From UBA10649 sp963700255 (GTDB lineage Bacteria; Actinomycetota; Actinomycetes; S36-B12): a stretch of DNA of 64,000 nucleotides. The notes beneath the pieces were generated by a model. That model was given only the letters and a program-made list of their open reading frames with translations. It ran no database searches and had not been told where the DNA came from. The position numbers and the translations under genes were made by a program. This document shows positions 1 through 8,367 of this stretch, one piece after another; position 1 is the first letter of the stretch; the number at the start of each line of letters is the position of its first letter. The stretch lies in the NCBI GenBank assembly GCA_963700255.1, contig CAVOWW010000023.1, positions 124,001-188,000 of the forward strand, in the 5' to 3' direction.

Positions 1-1
1 C

Positions 2-76
2 AACGCTGCCAAGGCCGAGATCGCCGCCGAGGCCGCGCTCGGCGAGACGCCGCCGGCCGACCCACCGACGATCTAG
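2..76 (+). CDS. C-terminal end of an unidentified protein (5' truncated by the window)
   Basis: Frame 2 is open from the first base to a TAG at 74-76. It gives 24 residues that are alanine- and glutamate-rich and then proline-rich, ending in PPTI. The tail is too short and low-complexity to identify a family. The next gene lies on the opposite strand, so the two are convergent. Confidence 0.5.
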   Translation, partial: NAAKAEIAAEAALGETPPADPPTI

Positions 77-114
77 CCGAATCACGGGGAAACGGTGCTC
101 CCAGCCGAGCGTGG

Positions 115-483
115 CTAGCGGGGCGTGGCGGATCCGGGTCGGTCGGATTCCCACTGGCGCACGAGGGTCCGCGGCGCCCGCAGCCGCCAGGAGTCGGTGA
201 CCAGTCCCCTCATGTCCACGTGGGTGAGGACCGCCAATCGGGCCAGGACGATGGCGTAACCGTCATAGTGAGGCGGCGAGAGGAACAGTTCCGGGTTCGT
301 CGCGACGAGTGCTCGCTTCTCGTCCTCCGAGTCGACCCAGACGACGAGGGCCTCCTCCTCCGGATTGATGGACGCGAAGATCCGAGGCTTGGTGCGCCAC
401 GACGGCCGGCCCTCATAGGACGCCTGTTCGTAGGCACCGGGCAGCGACAGCGCTGTGGCGCGGATGTCGCCTTCGGACACCAT
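115..483 (-). CDS. MmcQ/YjbR family protein
   Basis: A 122-residue single-domain protein that resembles the MmcQ/YjbR family, small alpha/beta proteins with a fold similar to some DNA-binding domains and no well-defined biochemical role. Family-like features are the N-terminal 'D(I)R..ALSLPGA.E' segment, a central 'W.DSEDEKRALVATNPELF' region and the 'PPHYDGYAIVLARL' stretch. The length is normal for the family. The ATG at 483 is preceded by GAGCAT six bases upstream, a possible weak -10 for a leaderless message. It stands alone, convergent with the fragment at the window start and sharing its upstream region with the ahcY 3' end. Function is unknown. Confidence 0.75.
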   Translation of the reverse strand: MVSEGDIRATALSLPGAYEQASYEGRPSWRTKPRIFASINPEEEALVVWVDSEDEKRALVATNPELFLSPPHYDGYAIVLARLAVLTHVDMRGLVTDSWRLRAPRTLVRQWESDRPGSATPR

Positions 484-496
484 GCGCGGATGCTCT

Positions 497-544
497 CACG
501 GCACGGCACGGCACGGCACGGCACGGCAGGACGGCACGGCACGG
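497..544. repeat. Pentanucleotide tandem repeat (CGGCA)n
   Basis: About nine copies of a 5-bp unit CGGCA run through this stretch, interrupted once by a GGA insertion near 528-531. It lies between the MmcQ/YjbR start and the ahcY terminators, just upstream of the start of the former. Such a short-period array is prone to slippage. Confidence 0.85.
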
Positions 545-570
545 CTAGCGGCCGGGCCGGGACAAACAGA

Positions 571-600
571 CGGTCCCGGGCCTTGGGAGGCCCGGGACCG
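571..600 (-). terminator. Strong hairpin downstream of ahcY
   Basis: A perfect 13-bp inverted repeat (571-583 pairing with 588-600) closes a 4-nt loop 35 bases beyond the ahcY stop. There is no clear U-tract, as is common for high-GC actinobacterial terminators. It is the second of two hairpins met by transcription leaving ahcY. Confidence 0.75.
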
Positions 601-605
601 TCGAG

Positions 606-626
606 TTCTCCCGGATTCCGGGAGAA
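606..626 (-). terminator. First hairpin downstream of ahcY
   Basis: A perfect 9-bp stem (606-614 with 618-626) with a 3-nt loop lies 9 bases past the ahcY stop codon. Together with the hairpin at 571-600 it forms a tandem terminator. Confidence 0.65.
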
Positions 627-634
627 ACGGGTGC

Positions 635-2092
<1,458 letters not shown>

Positions 2093-2256
2093 ACGGAGGA
2101 ACTCCTCGTAGCTGAAGGTGGCGCGAACGGCACGAGGCTTCGATGGTTCGCAGGATCGATGGCTCGCCAGAGGCGAACGCCGGGACGGGAACCAGGGCTC
2201 CGGACCATCGCCAGCGGTCATATTCTGCCAGAAAACCATGGATCCGCTAGCCAACC

Positions 2257-2287
2257 TTGCCTGAGGGCTCCGTCCGACCCCTACCAT
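2257..2287 (+). promoter_or_regulatory. Possible promoter of the diguanylate cyclase gene
   Basis: TTGCCT (2257-2262) and TACCAT (2282-2287) resemble -35 and -10 boxes, with a rather long 19-bp spacer. A start about 7 bases downstream would give a leader of about 30 nt containing the GAGGAG at 2315-2320. Weak prediction. Confidence 0.3.
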
Positions 2288-2324
2288 TCCTCTGGAACAT
2301 CTGCGCTCGCAGCCGAGGAGGACC

Positions 2325-4013
2325 GTGCTCGCTCCCGACGAGGTGCCCCTCGCTGAGACGGTCGCCACGGATTCTGCGGTCCTCGGCGAGCTGGCCGAGG
2401 CGCTGGCCGACGTCCTCTACCGAATCCAGTTCTTCCCCGACTTCCGGTTCGAGTACGTGTCCCCATCGGTCGAGAAGCTGGTCGGCTACAGCGCCGACGA
2501 GCACTACGCCGATCCGCTGGTGAGCGAGAAGCTGGCCGACCCGCGAGAACTGGCTGAGTTCGGGATGTGGCTCCTCGGGCTGCCCGACGGGCCGGTGGAG
2601 TTCACCAAGCGCTGGACCTCGAAGCAGGGGCACGGCGTATGGGCGCACCATCGCTGCCTCAAGCGGACCCGGGCCGACGGGTCGGTCGTGCTGTTCGGCG
2701 CGGCGAGGGATGTGACGGCCCAGCACGATGCGGAGATGGCACTGTCCCGGTCCCAGGACCAGTACCGCCTGCTCGCGGAGAACGCGTCGGACGTGGTGTG
2801 GCGCACCAACCTGGATGCCATCGTCGAGTGGGTCTCCCCATCCGTCACGCACGTGCTCGGCTGGTCGCCCGACGAGATGATCGGGTCCCGGATCCTCGAC
2901 CACGTGCATCCCGACGACGTCCACCGGGTCCAGAGTGCGACGGCCGCGGCGAACGACGGAGGCCGCGTCTCGTTCGAGGCCCGCTACCTCTGCAAGGACG
3001 ACAGCTACCGGTGGCTGGAGATCACGGCCCGACCGCTCATCGACGAGAACGGCGACGTGGTCGGCAAGGTCGGCAGCTGTCGCGACGTGCACTCCGAGGT
3101 CGAGGCATGGCATGCGCTCGAGAGGAGCGAGCAGCGGTTCCGCCTCGCGATGGAGTCGGCACCGACCGGTATGGCGATCCTCGAACTCGACGCTCAGTTC
3201 GTCGAGGTGAATGCCGCGCTCTGCCGCATGCTGGGCCAGGATCAGGAATGGCTGCTCGATCACGACCTGCCCTCGCTCGTCCATCCCGCCGACGAGGCCA
3301 TCTGCCGCCGCATGCGAGACGACGTGATCTCCGGCCGAGTCGGTTCAGTGACGGAGGAGATCCGGCTCATCAGCCGTGACCACTCCGTGGTGTGGGCGCA
3401 AGCCGCCGTGGCTCTTCTGCGCGACGACGAGGGCCTCCCTCGGTCCCTCGTCGCCCAGTTCGTCAACGTCACCGAGGCCCACGACTCACGGGAGGCGCTG
3501 CGGTTCATGGCGACGCACGACCCGCTGACACAGCTGCTCAACCGGCGCGAGCTGCTCGTGCGCATGAGCATGATGCTCGCCCATGCCCGGCGCGGCCGGA
3601 GCCGCATGGCGGTGCTGTTCGCCGATCTCGATGGGCTGAAGAACGCGAACGACACCTACGGCCACTCCGCCGGAGACCAGCTCCTCATCGAGGCGAGCCG
3701 GCGGATCCAGGCGCAGGTGCGCGACGAGGACCTGGTCGCCCGGATCGGCGGCGACGAGTTCGTCGTCGTGCTGCCGGAGGTGCTGGATCTCGATGACACG
3801 CTCGCCGTCGCCGACAAGATCATCCAGGGGATCGGCAGGCCGCTGTTCATCGCGGGCGCGGAGGTTCCGCTCGGGGTCAGCATCGGCGTGGCCCTGGCGA
3901 GGCCCGGCGACGACGCGACCACGCTCCTCAGGGACGCGGATGCCGCGCTCTACCGGGCCAAGGGTGCCGGCCGCAACCGCATCGAGGTGCACGACCGGGT
4001 GCTCGAGGCCTGA
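2325..4013 (+). CDS. PAS-domain sensor diguanylate cyclase (PAS-PAS-PAS-GGDEF)
   Basis: A 562-residue soluble signalling protein predicted to make cyclic di-GMP from two GTP. Three consecutive PAS-like sensor domains are visible (about residues 25-140, 145-262 and 265-390), each followed by a PAC-like 'RDV' segment, and then a GGDEF domain (about 395-560). The active-site loop is an intact GGDEF at 475-479. RDED at 466-469, five residues before it, matches the RxxD inhibitory I-site, so product inhibition is expected. There is no EAL or HD-GYP domain and no membrane segment. The GTG at 2325 has GAGGAG at 2315-2320. It is divergent from ahcY, and the next gene is convergent 15 bases away. The PAS ligand cannot be told from the sequence. 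Confidence 0.93.
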   Translation: MLAPDEVPLAETVATDSAVLGELAEALADVLYRIQFFPDFRFEYVSPSVEKLVGYSADEHYADPLVSEKLADPRELAEFGMWLLGLPDGPVEFTKRWTSKQGHGVWAHHRCLKRTRADGSVVLFGAARDVTAQHDAEMALSRSQDQYRLLAENASDVVWRTNLDAIVEWVSPSVTHVLGWSPDEMIGSRILDHVHPDDVHRVQSATAAANDGGRVSFEARYLCKDDSYRWLEITARPLIDENGDVVGKVGSCRDVHSEVEAWHALERSEQRFRLAMESAPTGMAILELDAQFVEVNAALCRMLGQDQEWLLDHDLPSLVHPADEAICRRMRDDVISGRVGSVTEEIRLISRDHSVVWAQAAVALLRDDEGLPRSLVAQFVNVTEAHDSREALRFMATHDPLTQLLNRRELLVRMSMMLAHARRGRSRMAVLFADLDGLKNANDTYGHSAGDQLLIEASRRIQAQVRDEDLVARIGGDEFVVVLPEVLDLDDTLAVADKIIQGIGRPLFIAGAEVPLGVSIGVALARPGDDATTLLRDADAALYRAKGAGRNRIEVHDRVLEA

Positions 4014-4027
4014 TCCGGACAGCCCTT

Positions 4028-4951
4028 CTACGCGAGCGGGGTCGAGCGATCGAGGTCAGGCTCGAGGAACACGTAGCGCGCCGTCGGCACCGCCGCACGG
4101 ACAGCAGCCTCCGCATCGTCGATGTCCGTGGCGATCTCCGCCCCGGTACCCCCGTGGGCCACGGCGATCTTGGCAGCCACGAGCAGCTCGTCAGGGCCCA
4201 CGTGCAGGGTGCGCAGGTGGATGACGCGCAGCACGCCGCCGCTGGACTCGAGCGCTGCGCGGATGGCCTCCGTCTCCTCCGGCAGGGCGCTCTCCCCCAC
4301 CAGCATGGCCGCCATCTCCATCGCGAGGAAGATGGCGATGATCACCAGCAGAGTGCCGACGGCCATGGCGCCCATGGCGTCGAAGCGCCCGTTCCCCGTG
4401 ATGACGGCCAGGCCCACGCCGACCAGGGCGAACATCAGGCCCACGAGCGCGCCCGCATCCTCGAGCAGGATGACGGGGAGCTCGGGCTGCCGGGCGTCGC
4501 GCACGAACTTGGCCATGGAGCGCCGACCGCGCGACTTGTTCGCCTCGCGGATGGCCGTGCGGAACGAGAAGGACTCGAGCACGATGGCGATCAGCAGCAC
4601 GACGACGGCGATCCACCAGTCGTTCAGCGGCTCCGGCTCCTGCCACTTGTGCCAGCCCTCGTAGAGGGAGAACATGCCGCCCACCAGGAACAGCACGATG
4701 GCGACGATGAATCCGTAGACGTACCGACGTCGGCCGTAGCCGAAGTTGTGGTGGTCGTCGGCCTGCTTCTTCGACCGCTTGTTGCCCACGAGCAGCAGCA
4801 CCTGGTTGCCCGAGTCGGCCACCGAGTGGATCGCCTCCGACAGCATCGACGACGAGCCGGTGAACAGGAACGCCACGAACTTCGCGACCGCGATGCCCAT
4901 GTTCGCCAGCAGGGCCGCGACCACTGCCTTCATGCCGCCCTCAGTGCTCAC
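4028..4951 (-). CDS. Cation diffusion facilitator family transporter
   Basis: A 307-residue inner-membrane carrier, probably a proton-coupled exporter of Zn2+ or a similar divalent metal. The N-terminal half has membrane segments, including the TM2-type motif SEAIHSVADSGNQ with the metal-site His/Asp pair. A long loop is followed by 'RTAIREANKSRG', the second metal-site region 'ILLEDAGALVGLM' and a cytoplasmic C-terminal domain. The layout resembles the ZNT9-like branch more than the ZitB branch. The GTG start at 4951 lies 6 nt after a GGAGG carried by a 31-bp tandem repeat that separates it from manA. It is probably co-transcribed with manA. Metal specificity is not visible. Confidence 0.88.
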   Translation of the reverse strand: MSTEGGMKAVVAALLANMGIAVAKFVAFLFTGSSSMLSEAIHSVADSGNQVLLLVGNKRSKKQADDHHNFGYGRRRYVYGFIVAIVLFLVGGMFSLYEGWHKWQEPEPLNDWWIAVVVLLIAIVLESFSFRTAIREANKSRGRRSMAKFVRDARQPELPVILLEDAGALVGLMFALVGVGLAVITGNGRFDAMGAMAVGTLLVIIAIFLAMEMAAMLVGESALPEETEAIRAALESSGGVLRVIHLRTLHVGPDELLVAAKIAVAHGGTGAEIATDIDDAEAAVRAAVPTARYVFLEPDLDRSTPLA

Positions 4952-5043
4952 TGCTGCCTCCGCATGCTCCGTCAGAACTCACTGCTGCCTCCGCATGCTC
5001 CGTCAGAACTCACTGCTGCCTCCGCATGCTCCGTCAGTGCTCA
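4944..5043. repeat. 31-bp tandem triplication carrying a ribosome-binding site and GTG start
   Basis: Three head-to-tail 31-bp units lie at 4944-4974, 4975-5005 and 5006-5036, followed by 7 bases of a fourth (5037-5043). Units 2 and 3 are identical and unit 1 differs at two positions. On the minus strand each unit reads GGAGG, six bases, then GTG. The last copy supplies the start of the cation carrier and the first overlaps the manA stop codon. Because 31 is not a multiple of three, the upstream GTGs open short frames (13 codons) that end inside the next unit. Confidence 0.93.
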
Positions 5044-6155
5044 TCCGGGTCAACCCCCAAGTGCTGCTCCACCTGCACCGTCGTCGACTGGATGATCGCT
5101 ACCAGGCCGTCCGCCTCCACGAAGCTGTCCGGATCGTCCGCGGAGATGACCGCCGCCGTTCCCGGGCGCAGGGTGAAGTCGCCGAACTCGGACTCCACTC
5201 GCGCAGACCCCTCCACCAGCAGCACGATCCGATAGGCGCCGTGCGGGATCCGCTCGCCGCCGGAGGTGACCATCCGCACGATGAACGGCGCCGCCACGGG
5301 CCAGATCGCGTCGCCGTGGGACGTCGGCATGACCTGTGGCTCCTTGCGGTCGTCAAGCGCACCGATGGCGTGCTCCACGAAGACGGGCTTGTGGGTGAGG
5401 CCGAGACGAACGACATTGTCCGAGGACGTCATGACCTCGAGCCCGATCCCGCGGATGTAGCTGTGGGGCACGCCCGCCGGCACGTAGACGGCCTGGCCGG
5501 CATCGAGCCGCAGGTACGCCAGCAACGGGGTCAGCAGGGCGCCCGCGTCATCGGGGTAGTTCTCGCGGACGGTGCGGTAGGCCGCCACCTCGGCTTCGGG
5601 AAGGCCGGCAGCGCGTGCAGCCTCGTCGAGGCGGGCGACAGCGGATGTCGGCGCAACCGCCAGCAGCAGTCGGATCGCGGCCGGACGATCACCGGCGCGC
5701 ACGGCGACCACGGCCTCCTCGGTGCCCGGCAGGGACGACAGGATGTCGGCCGCCTGTGCGACCGGGCGCCAGCCGGCGAACGCCTCGAAGGGCTCGAGGG
5801 CGACCAGCATCTCCGTCTTCTCGAACGGATCGCTGTAGACCGGCTCCGCCCCCGGCTCGTGCTGCGCCTGCCAGCCGGCGGCCGCGACCGCCTTGGGCGG
5901 GTGGACCTGGACCGACAACGGCCGCGCGGCCGCGAGCAGCTTCACGAGCAGGGGGATGGCCTCGACGTCGAAGTGATCGGCGAGCAGCTCGCCCGTGGGC
6001 GTCCCGGCGGAGTCGACGAGCGGCGAGGGGCCACCCGGGTGCGCCCCGAACCAGAGCTCGGCCTGCGGGGCCTCGGTGGCGTGGCCGCTCCACGGCTCGA
6101 GGCCGTCGACGATGCCCCAGTCGTAGTCCTTGATGGCCCCGCGGACGATCAGCAC
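5034..6155 (-). CDS. manA: Mannose-6-phosphate isomerase, class I
   Basis: Zinc enzyme interconverting fructose-6-phosphate and mannose-6-phosphate, the entry to GDP-mannose. The 373-residue protein has the type I features: GAIKDYDWG near the N-terminus, 'AELWFGAHPGGPS', the metal-site region 'LSVQVHPPK', 'EMLVALEPFEAFAGWRP', and the C-terminal cupin-like segment 'SDNVVRLGLTHKPV'. The GTG at 6155 is 4 bases after the stop of the Trm112-like gene. The order manB, trm112, manA makes a mannose-activation operon. The stop codon lies inside the 31-bp repeat array that precedes the cation carrier gene. Confidence 0.95.
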   Translation of the reverse strand: MLIVRGAIKDYDWGIVDGLEPWSGHATEAPQAELWFGAHPGGPSPLVDSAGTPTGELLADHFDVEAIPLLVKLLAAARPLSVQVHPPKAVAAAGWQAQHEPGAEPVYSDPFEKTEMLVALEPFEAFAGWRPVAQAADILSSLPGTEEAVVAVRAGDRPAAIRLLLAVAPTSAVARLDEAARAAGLPEAEVAAYRTVRENYPDDAGALLTPLLAYLRLDAGQAVYVPAGVPHSYIRGIGLEVMTSSDNVVRLGLTHKPVFVEHAIGALDDRKEPQVMPTSHGDAIWPVAAPFIVRMVTSGGERIPHGAYRIVLLVEGSARVESEFGDFTLRPGTAAVISADDPDSFVEADGLVAIIQSTTVQVEQHLGVDPDEH

Positions 6156-6159
6156 GAGG

Positions 6160-6387
6160 TCAGCCCTCGACCAGGGCGCCGATGCCGCTCGGGCCAGGAG
6201 TGGCCTCGTCGAGGAGCATCACGGGGATGCCGTCGCGAACCTCGAAGGACGTGCGGCAGCGCGTGCACCTGATCCGCTTCGAGTCGAGGTCGGGCTCGAC
6301 CGGAGCGTGCTCGGGGCAGGGGCAGGCGAGGACGTCCCAGAGGTCGGCGGCGATGCCCAGGGGTGTGCTTCCCGTGACGTCGGACAT
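6160..6387 (-). CDS. Trm112/UPF0434 family small zinc-ribbon protein
   Basis: A 75-residue protein with an LxCPxC motif (ACPCPEH) and a second knuckle CTRCRTSFEV, four cysteines that could bind zinc as in the Trm112/YcaR family. Family members activate methyltransferases in eukaryotes; the bacterial role is mostly unproven. The ATG at 6387 follows an AGGGAG at good spacing and lies 2 bases after the manB stop. It sits between manB and manA, so it is translated with the mannose pathway. A longer frame runs upstream inside manB but is a shadow of that gene. Confidence 0.88.
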   Translation of the reverse strand: MSDVTGSTPLGIAADLWDVLACPCPEHAPVEPDLDSKRIRCTRCRTSFEVRDGIPVMLLDEATPGPSGIGALVEG

Positions 6388-6389
6388 GG

Positions 6390-7787
6390 TCAGGCTCCCT
6401 TGCGCATCATGGCCAGGACCTCGTCGCGCACGAGCGCCATCTGCGCCTCGTCGCCGGCCTCCACGTTCAGCCGCAGCAGCGGCTCGGTGTTGCTGGGGCG
6501 GACGTTGAACCACCAGCCGTCGCCGTTGACCGTCATTCCGTCGAGGTCGTCGATGTCGGTGAAGCCGCGCGCGACGAACGTCTCGCGGATCTCCTGCGTG
6601 ACGGCGGCCTGGTCGACCACCTCCGTGTTGATCTCGCCGCTGGCGACGTAGCGGGCGAACGGCGCCAGGATGCTCGAGAGTGTCGTGCCCGAGTCCGTCT
6701 CGCCGAGTGCCGCGATGGCGTGCAGCGCGGCGAGCATCCCCGAGTCGGCGCGCCAGAAGTCGCGGAAGTAGAAGTGGCCCGAGTGCTCGCCGCCGAACAC
6801 GGCGCCGGTCTCGGCCATGGTCGCCTTGATGAAGGAGTGGCCGACGCGGGTGCGAACGGGCACGCCGCCGCACTCGAGGATGACCTCCGGCACGGCCTTG
6901 GACGTGATCAGGTTGTGGATGACGGTGCTGCCCGGGTGCTTGGCCAGCTCGCGCGAGGCGATCAGTGCGGTGAGCGTCGAGGGGTTCACGATCTCCCCGC
7001 GCTCGTCGACGACGAAGCAGCGGTCGGCATCGCCGTCGAACGCGAGCCCGAGGTCGGCGCCCGTCTCGCGCACCCGCGCCTGCAGGTCGCGCATGTTCTC
7101 GTCGTCGATCGGGTTCGCCTCGTGGTTCGGGAAGGTCCCGTCGAGCTCGAAGTACAGCTCGTCGATGTCGAGGGGAAGGGCCGGCAGCCCGGCGGCGTCG
7201 CCGAGGACGGCCGGCACGGTGAAGCCGCCCATCCCGTTGCCGGCATCGACCACCACGCGCAGGGGGCGGACTCCCGACACGTCGACCAGGTCCCGGAGGT
7301 AGGCGGCGTAGTCGGCGAGCAGGTCGCGCTCGCTCATCTCGCCGAGAGGGCCGTCGAAGGCCGGCACTCCCTCGTTGATCATCCGCGTGATCTCCCTCAG
7401 GCCCGAGTCCTGGCCCACGGGCGAGGCGCCGGGACGGCAGAGCTTGATGCCGTTGTACTGGGCCGGGTTGTGGCTCGCGGTGAACATGGCGCCGGGCAGT
7501 CCGAGGGATCCGGAGGCGTAGTACAGGCCGTCGGTGCTCGCGAGGCCGATCAGGACGACGTCGCAGCCCTGCTCGCGCACCCCGTCTGCGAACGAGGCGA
7601 CGAGGGAGGGTCCCGACGGACGCATGTCATGGCCGATGACGACCGCTCCCGGACCACCGTCGCGCGCCGCGGCCCCCACCACGCGCACGAAGGCACCGCC
7701 GACCGCGTGGGCGAGGTCCTCGTCCAGCTGGTCGGGATACGTGCCGCGCACGTCGTAGGCCTTGATGATCTCTTCGAGGTTTCGCAC
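6390..7787 (-). CDS. manB: Phosphomannomutase/phosphoglucomutase
   Basis: Alpha-D-phosphohexomutase converting mannose-6-phosphate to mannose-1-phosphate (and probably glucose phosphates). The 465-residue protein shows all four superfamily loops: active-site TASHNP at 103-108 with phosphoserine Ser105, metal-binding DGDADR at 251-256, sugar-binding GEHSGH at 333-338 and the C-terminal phosphate-binding RPSNTEP. The GTG start at 7787 is preceded by TAGCCT six bases upstream with no Shine-Dalgarno, suggesting a leaderless transcript. It is first in the manB-trm112-manA operon and feeds the pyrophosphorylase at 18.9 kb. Confidence 0.96.
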   Translation of the reverse strand: MRNLEEIIKAYDVRGTYPDQLDEDLAHAVGGAFVRVVGAAARDGGPGAVVIGHDMRPSGPSLVASFADGVREQGCDVVLIGLASTDGLYYASGSLGLPGAMFTASHNPAQYNGIKLCRPGASPVGQDSGLREITRMINEGVPAFDGPLGEMSERDLLADYAAYLRDLVDVSGVRPLRVVVDAGNGMGGFTVPAVLGDAAGLPALPLDIDELYFELDGTFPNHEANPIDDENMRDLQARVRETGADLGLAFDGDADRCFVVDERGEIVNPSTLTALIASRELAKHPGSTVIHNLITSKAVPEVILECGGVPVRTRVGHSFIKATMAETGAVFGGEHSGHFYFRDFWRADSGMLAALHAIAALGETDSGTTLSSILAPFARYVASGEINTEVVDQAAVTQEIRETFVARGFTDIDDLDGMTVNGDGWWFNVRPSNTEPLLRLNVEAGDEAQMALVRDEVLAMMRKGA

Positions 7788-7793
7788 GCCGCA

Positions 7794-7799
7794 AGGCTA
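7794..7799 (-). promoter_or_regulatory. -10 box of manB, leaderless
   Basis: TAGCCT on the minus strand, 6 nt before the GTG at 7787. There is no Shine-Dalgarno between them. Confidence 0.5.
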
Positions 7800-7897
7800 T
7801 CGCTCGGGCGCACGGTCACCTCCCGCGCGTGAGGCGCCCCCGGCAAACCTTGAGCCGATCGTGAACGAGGCCGTTCGCCGGGGTCGCGACCCCGGTG

Positions 7898-8317
7898 TCA
7901 GTCGTCGAAGTCGAGATAGGGCTCGGGCTCCCGATCGGGAGCGACCGGCTCATCCACCGACGTCAGCATCCGCAGGTGGCCTCGGCGGGCCACCTCGACA
8001 GAGCCGGCTGGCACCTCGGTGGGCAGCGGCACTCCCGGGTCGTAGCGGGGCCGGGCCGCCTCGCGCACGGCGTTCGCCAGGGCCTCGAGGTCGTCGCTGG
8101 TGGGCTTCAGCGCGTCGGGGTCCGGCGTGATGCGGACGATCTCCCAGCCGCGCGGCGCGGTGAGGCGCTCACTGTGCATGTTGCACAGGTCGTAGCAGTG
8201 CGGCTCCGCGTACGTGGCCAGTGGACCGACCACCGCGGTCGAGTCGGCGTACACGTACGTGAGCGTGGCAACGGCCTGGCCGTTGCACGACGGCTTGGAG
8301 CAACGGCGACGACTCAC
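7898..8317 (-). CDS. DUF3499 family protein
   Basis: Conserved actinobacterial protein of unknown function, 139 residues from the chosen start. It has the family core: RRRCSKPSC near the N-terminus, 'ATLTYVYADSTAVVGPLATYAEPH' in two parts, then CYDLCNMHSERLTAPRGWE. Four cysteines plus histidine look like a metal site. The C-terminus is acidic. The frame is open to a GTG at 8326, but the GTG at 8317 is preferred because a TAGCGT box lies exactly 7 nt upstream and family members usually start just before the RRC motif. It lies between manB and the DUF5719 gene on the same strand. Confidence 0.88.
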   Translation of the reverse strand: MSRRRCSKPSCNGQAVATLTYVYADSTAVVGPLATYAEPHCYDLCNMHSERLTAPRGWEIVRITPDPDALKPTSDDLEALANAVREAARPRYDPGVPLPTEVPAGSVEVARRGHLRMLTSVDEPVAPDREPEPYLDFDD

Positions 8318-8324
8318 GGGTCGC

Positions 8325-8330
8325 ACGCTA
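8325..8330 (-). promoter_or_regulatory. -10 box of the DUF3499 gene, leaderless
   Basis: TAGCGT on the minus strand, 7 nt before the GTG at 8317. This supports the shorter of two possible starts. Confidence 0.5.
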
Positions 8331-8367
8331 GTGGGAGCACGAGGCGCACGGTGGACGGCGCGCCGGG

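Noticed and set aside
2093..2324. SAH riboswitch upstream of ahcY
   Set aside because: I looked for the conserved stem and core of known SAH riboswitches and did not recognise them; ahcY has an ordinary Shine-Dalgarno.
4944..5043. A CRISPR-like array
   Set aside because: Units are directly abutting 31-bp repeats without spacers, and there are no cas genes.
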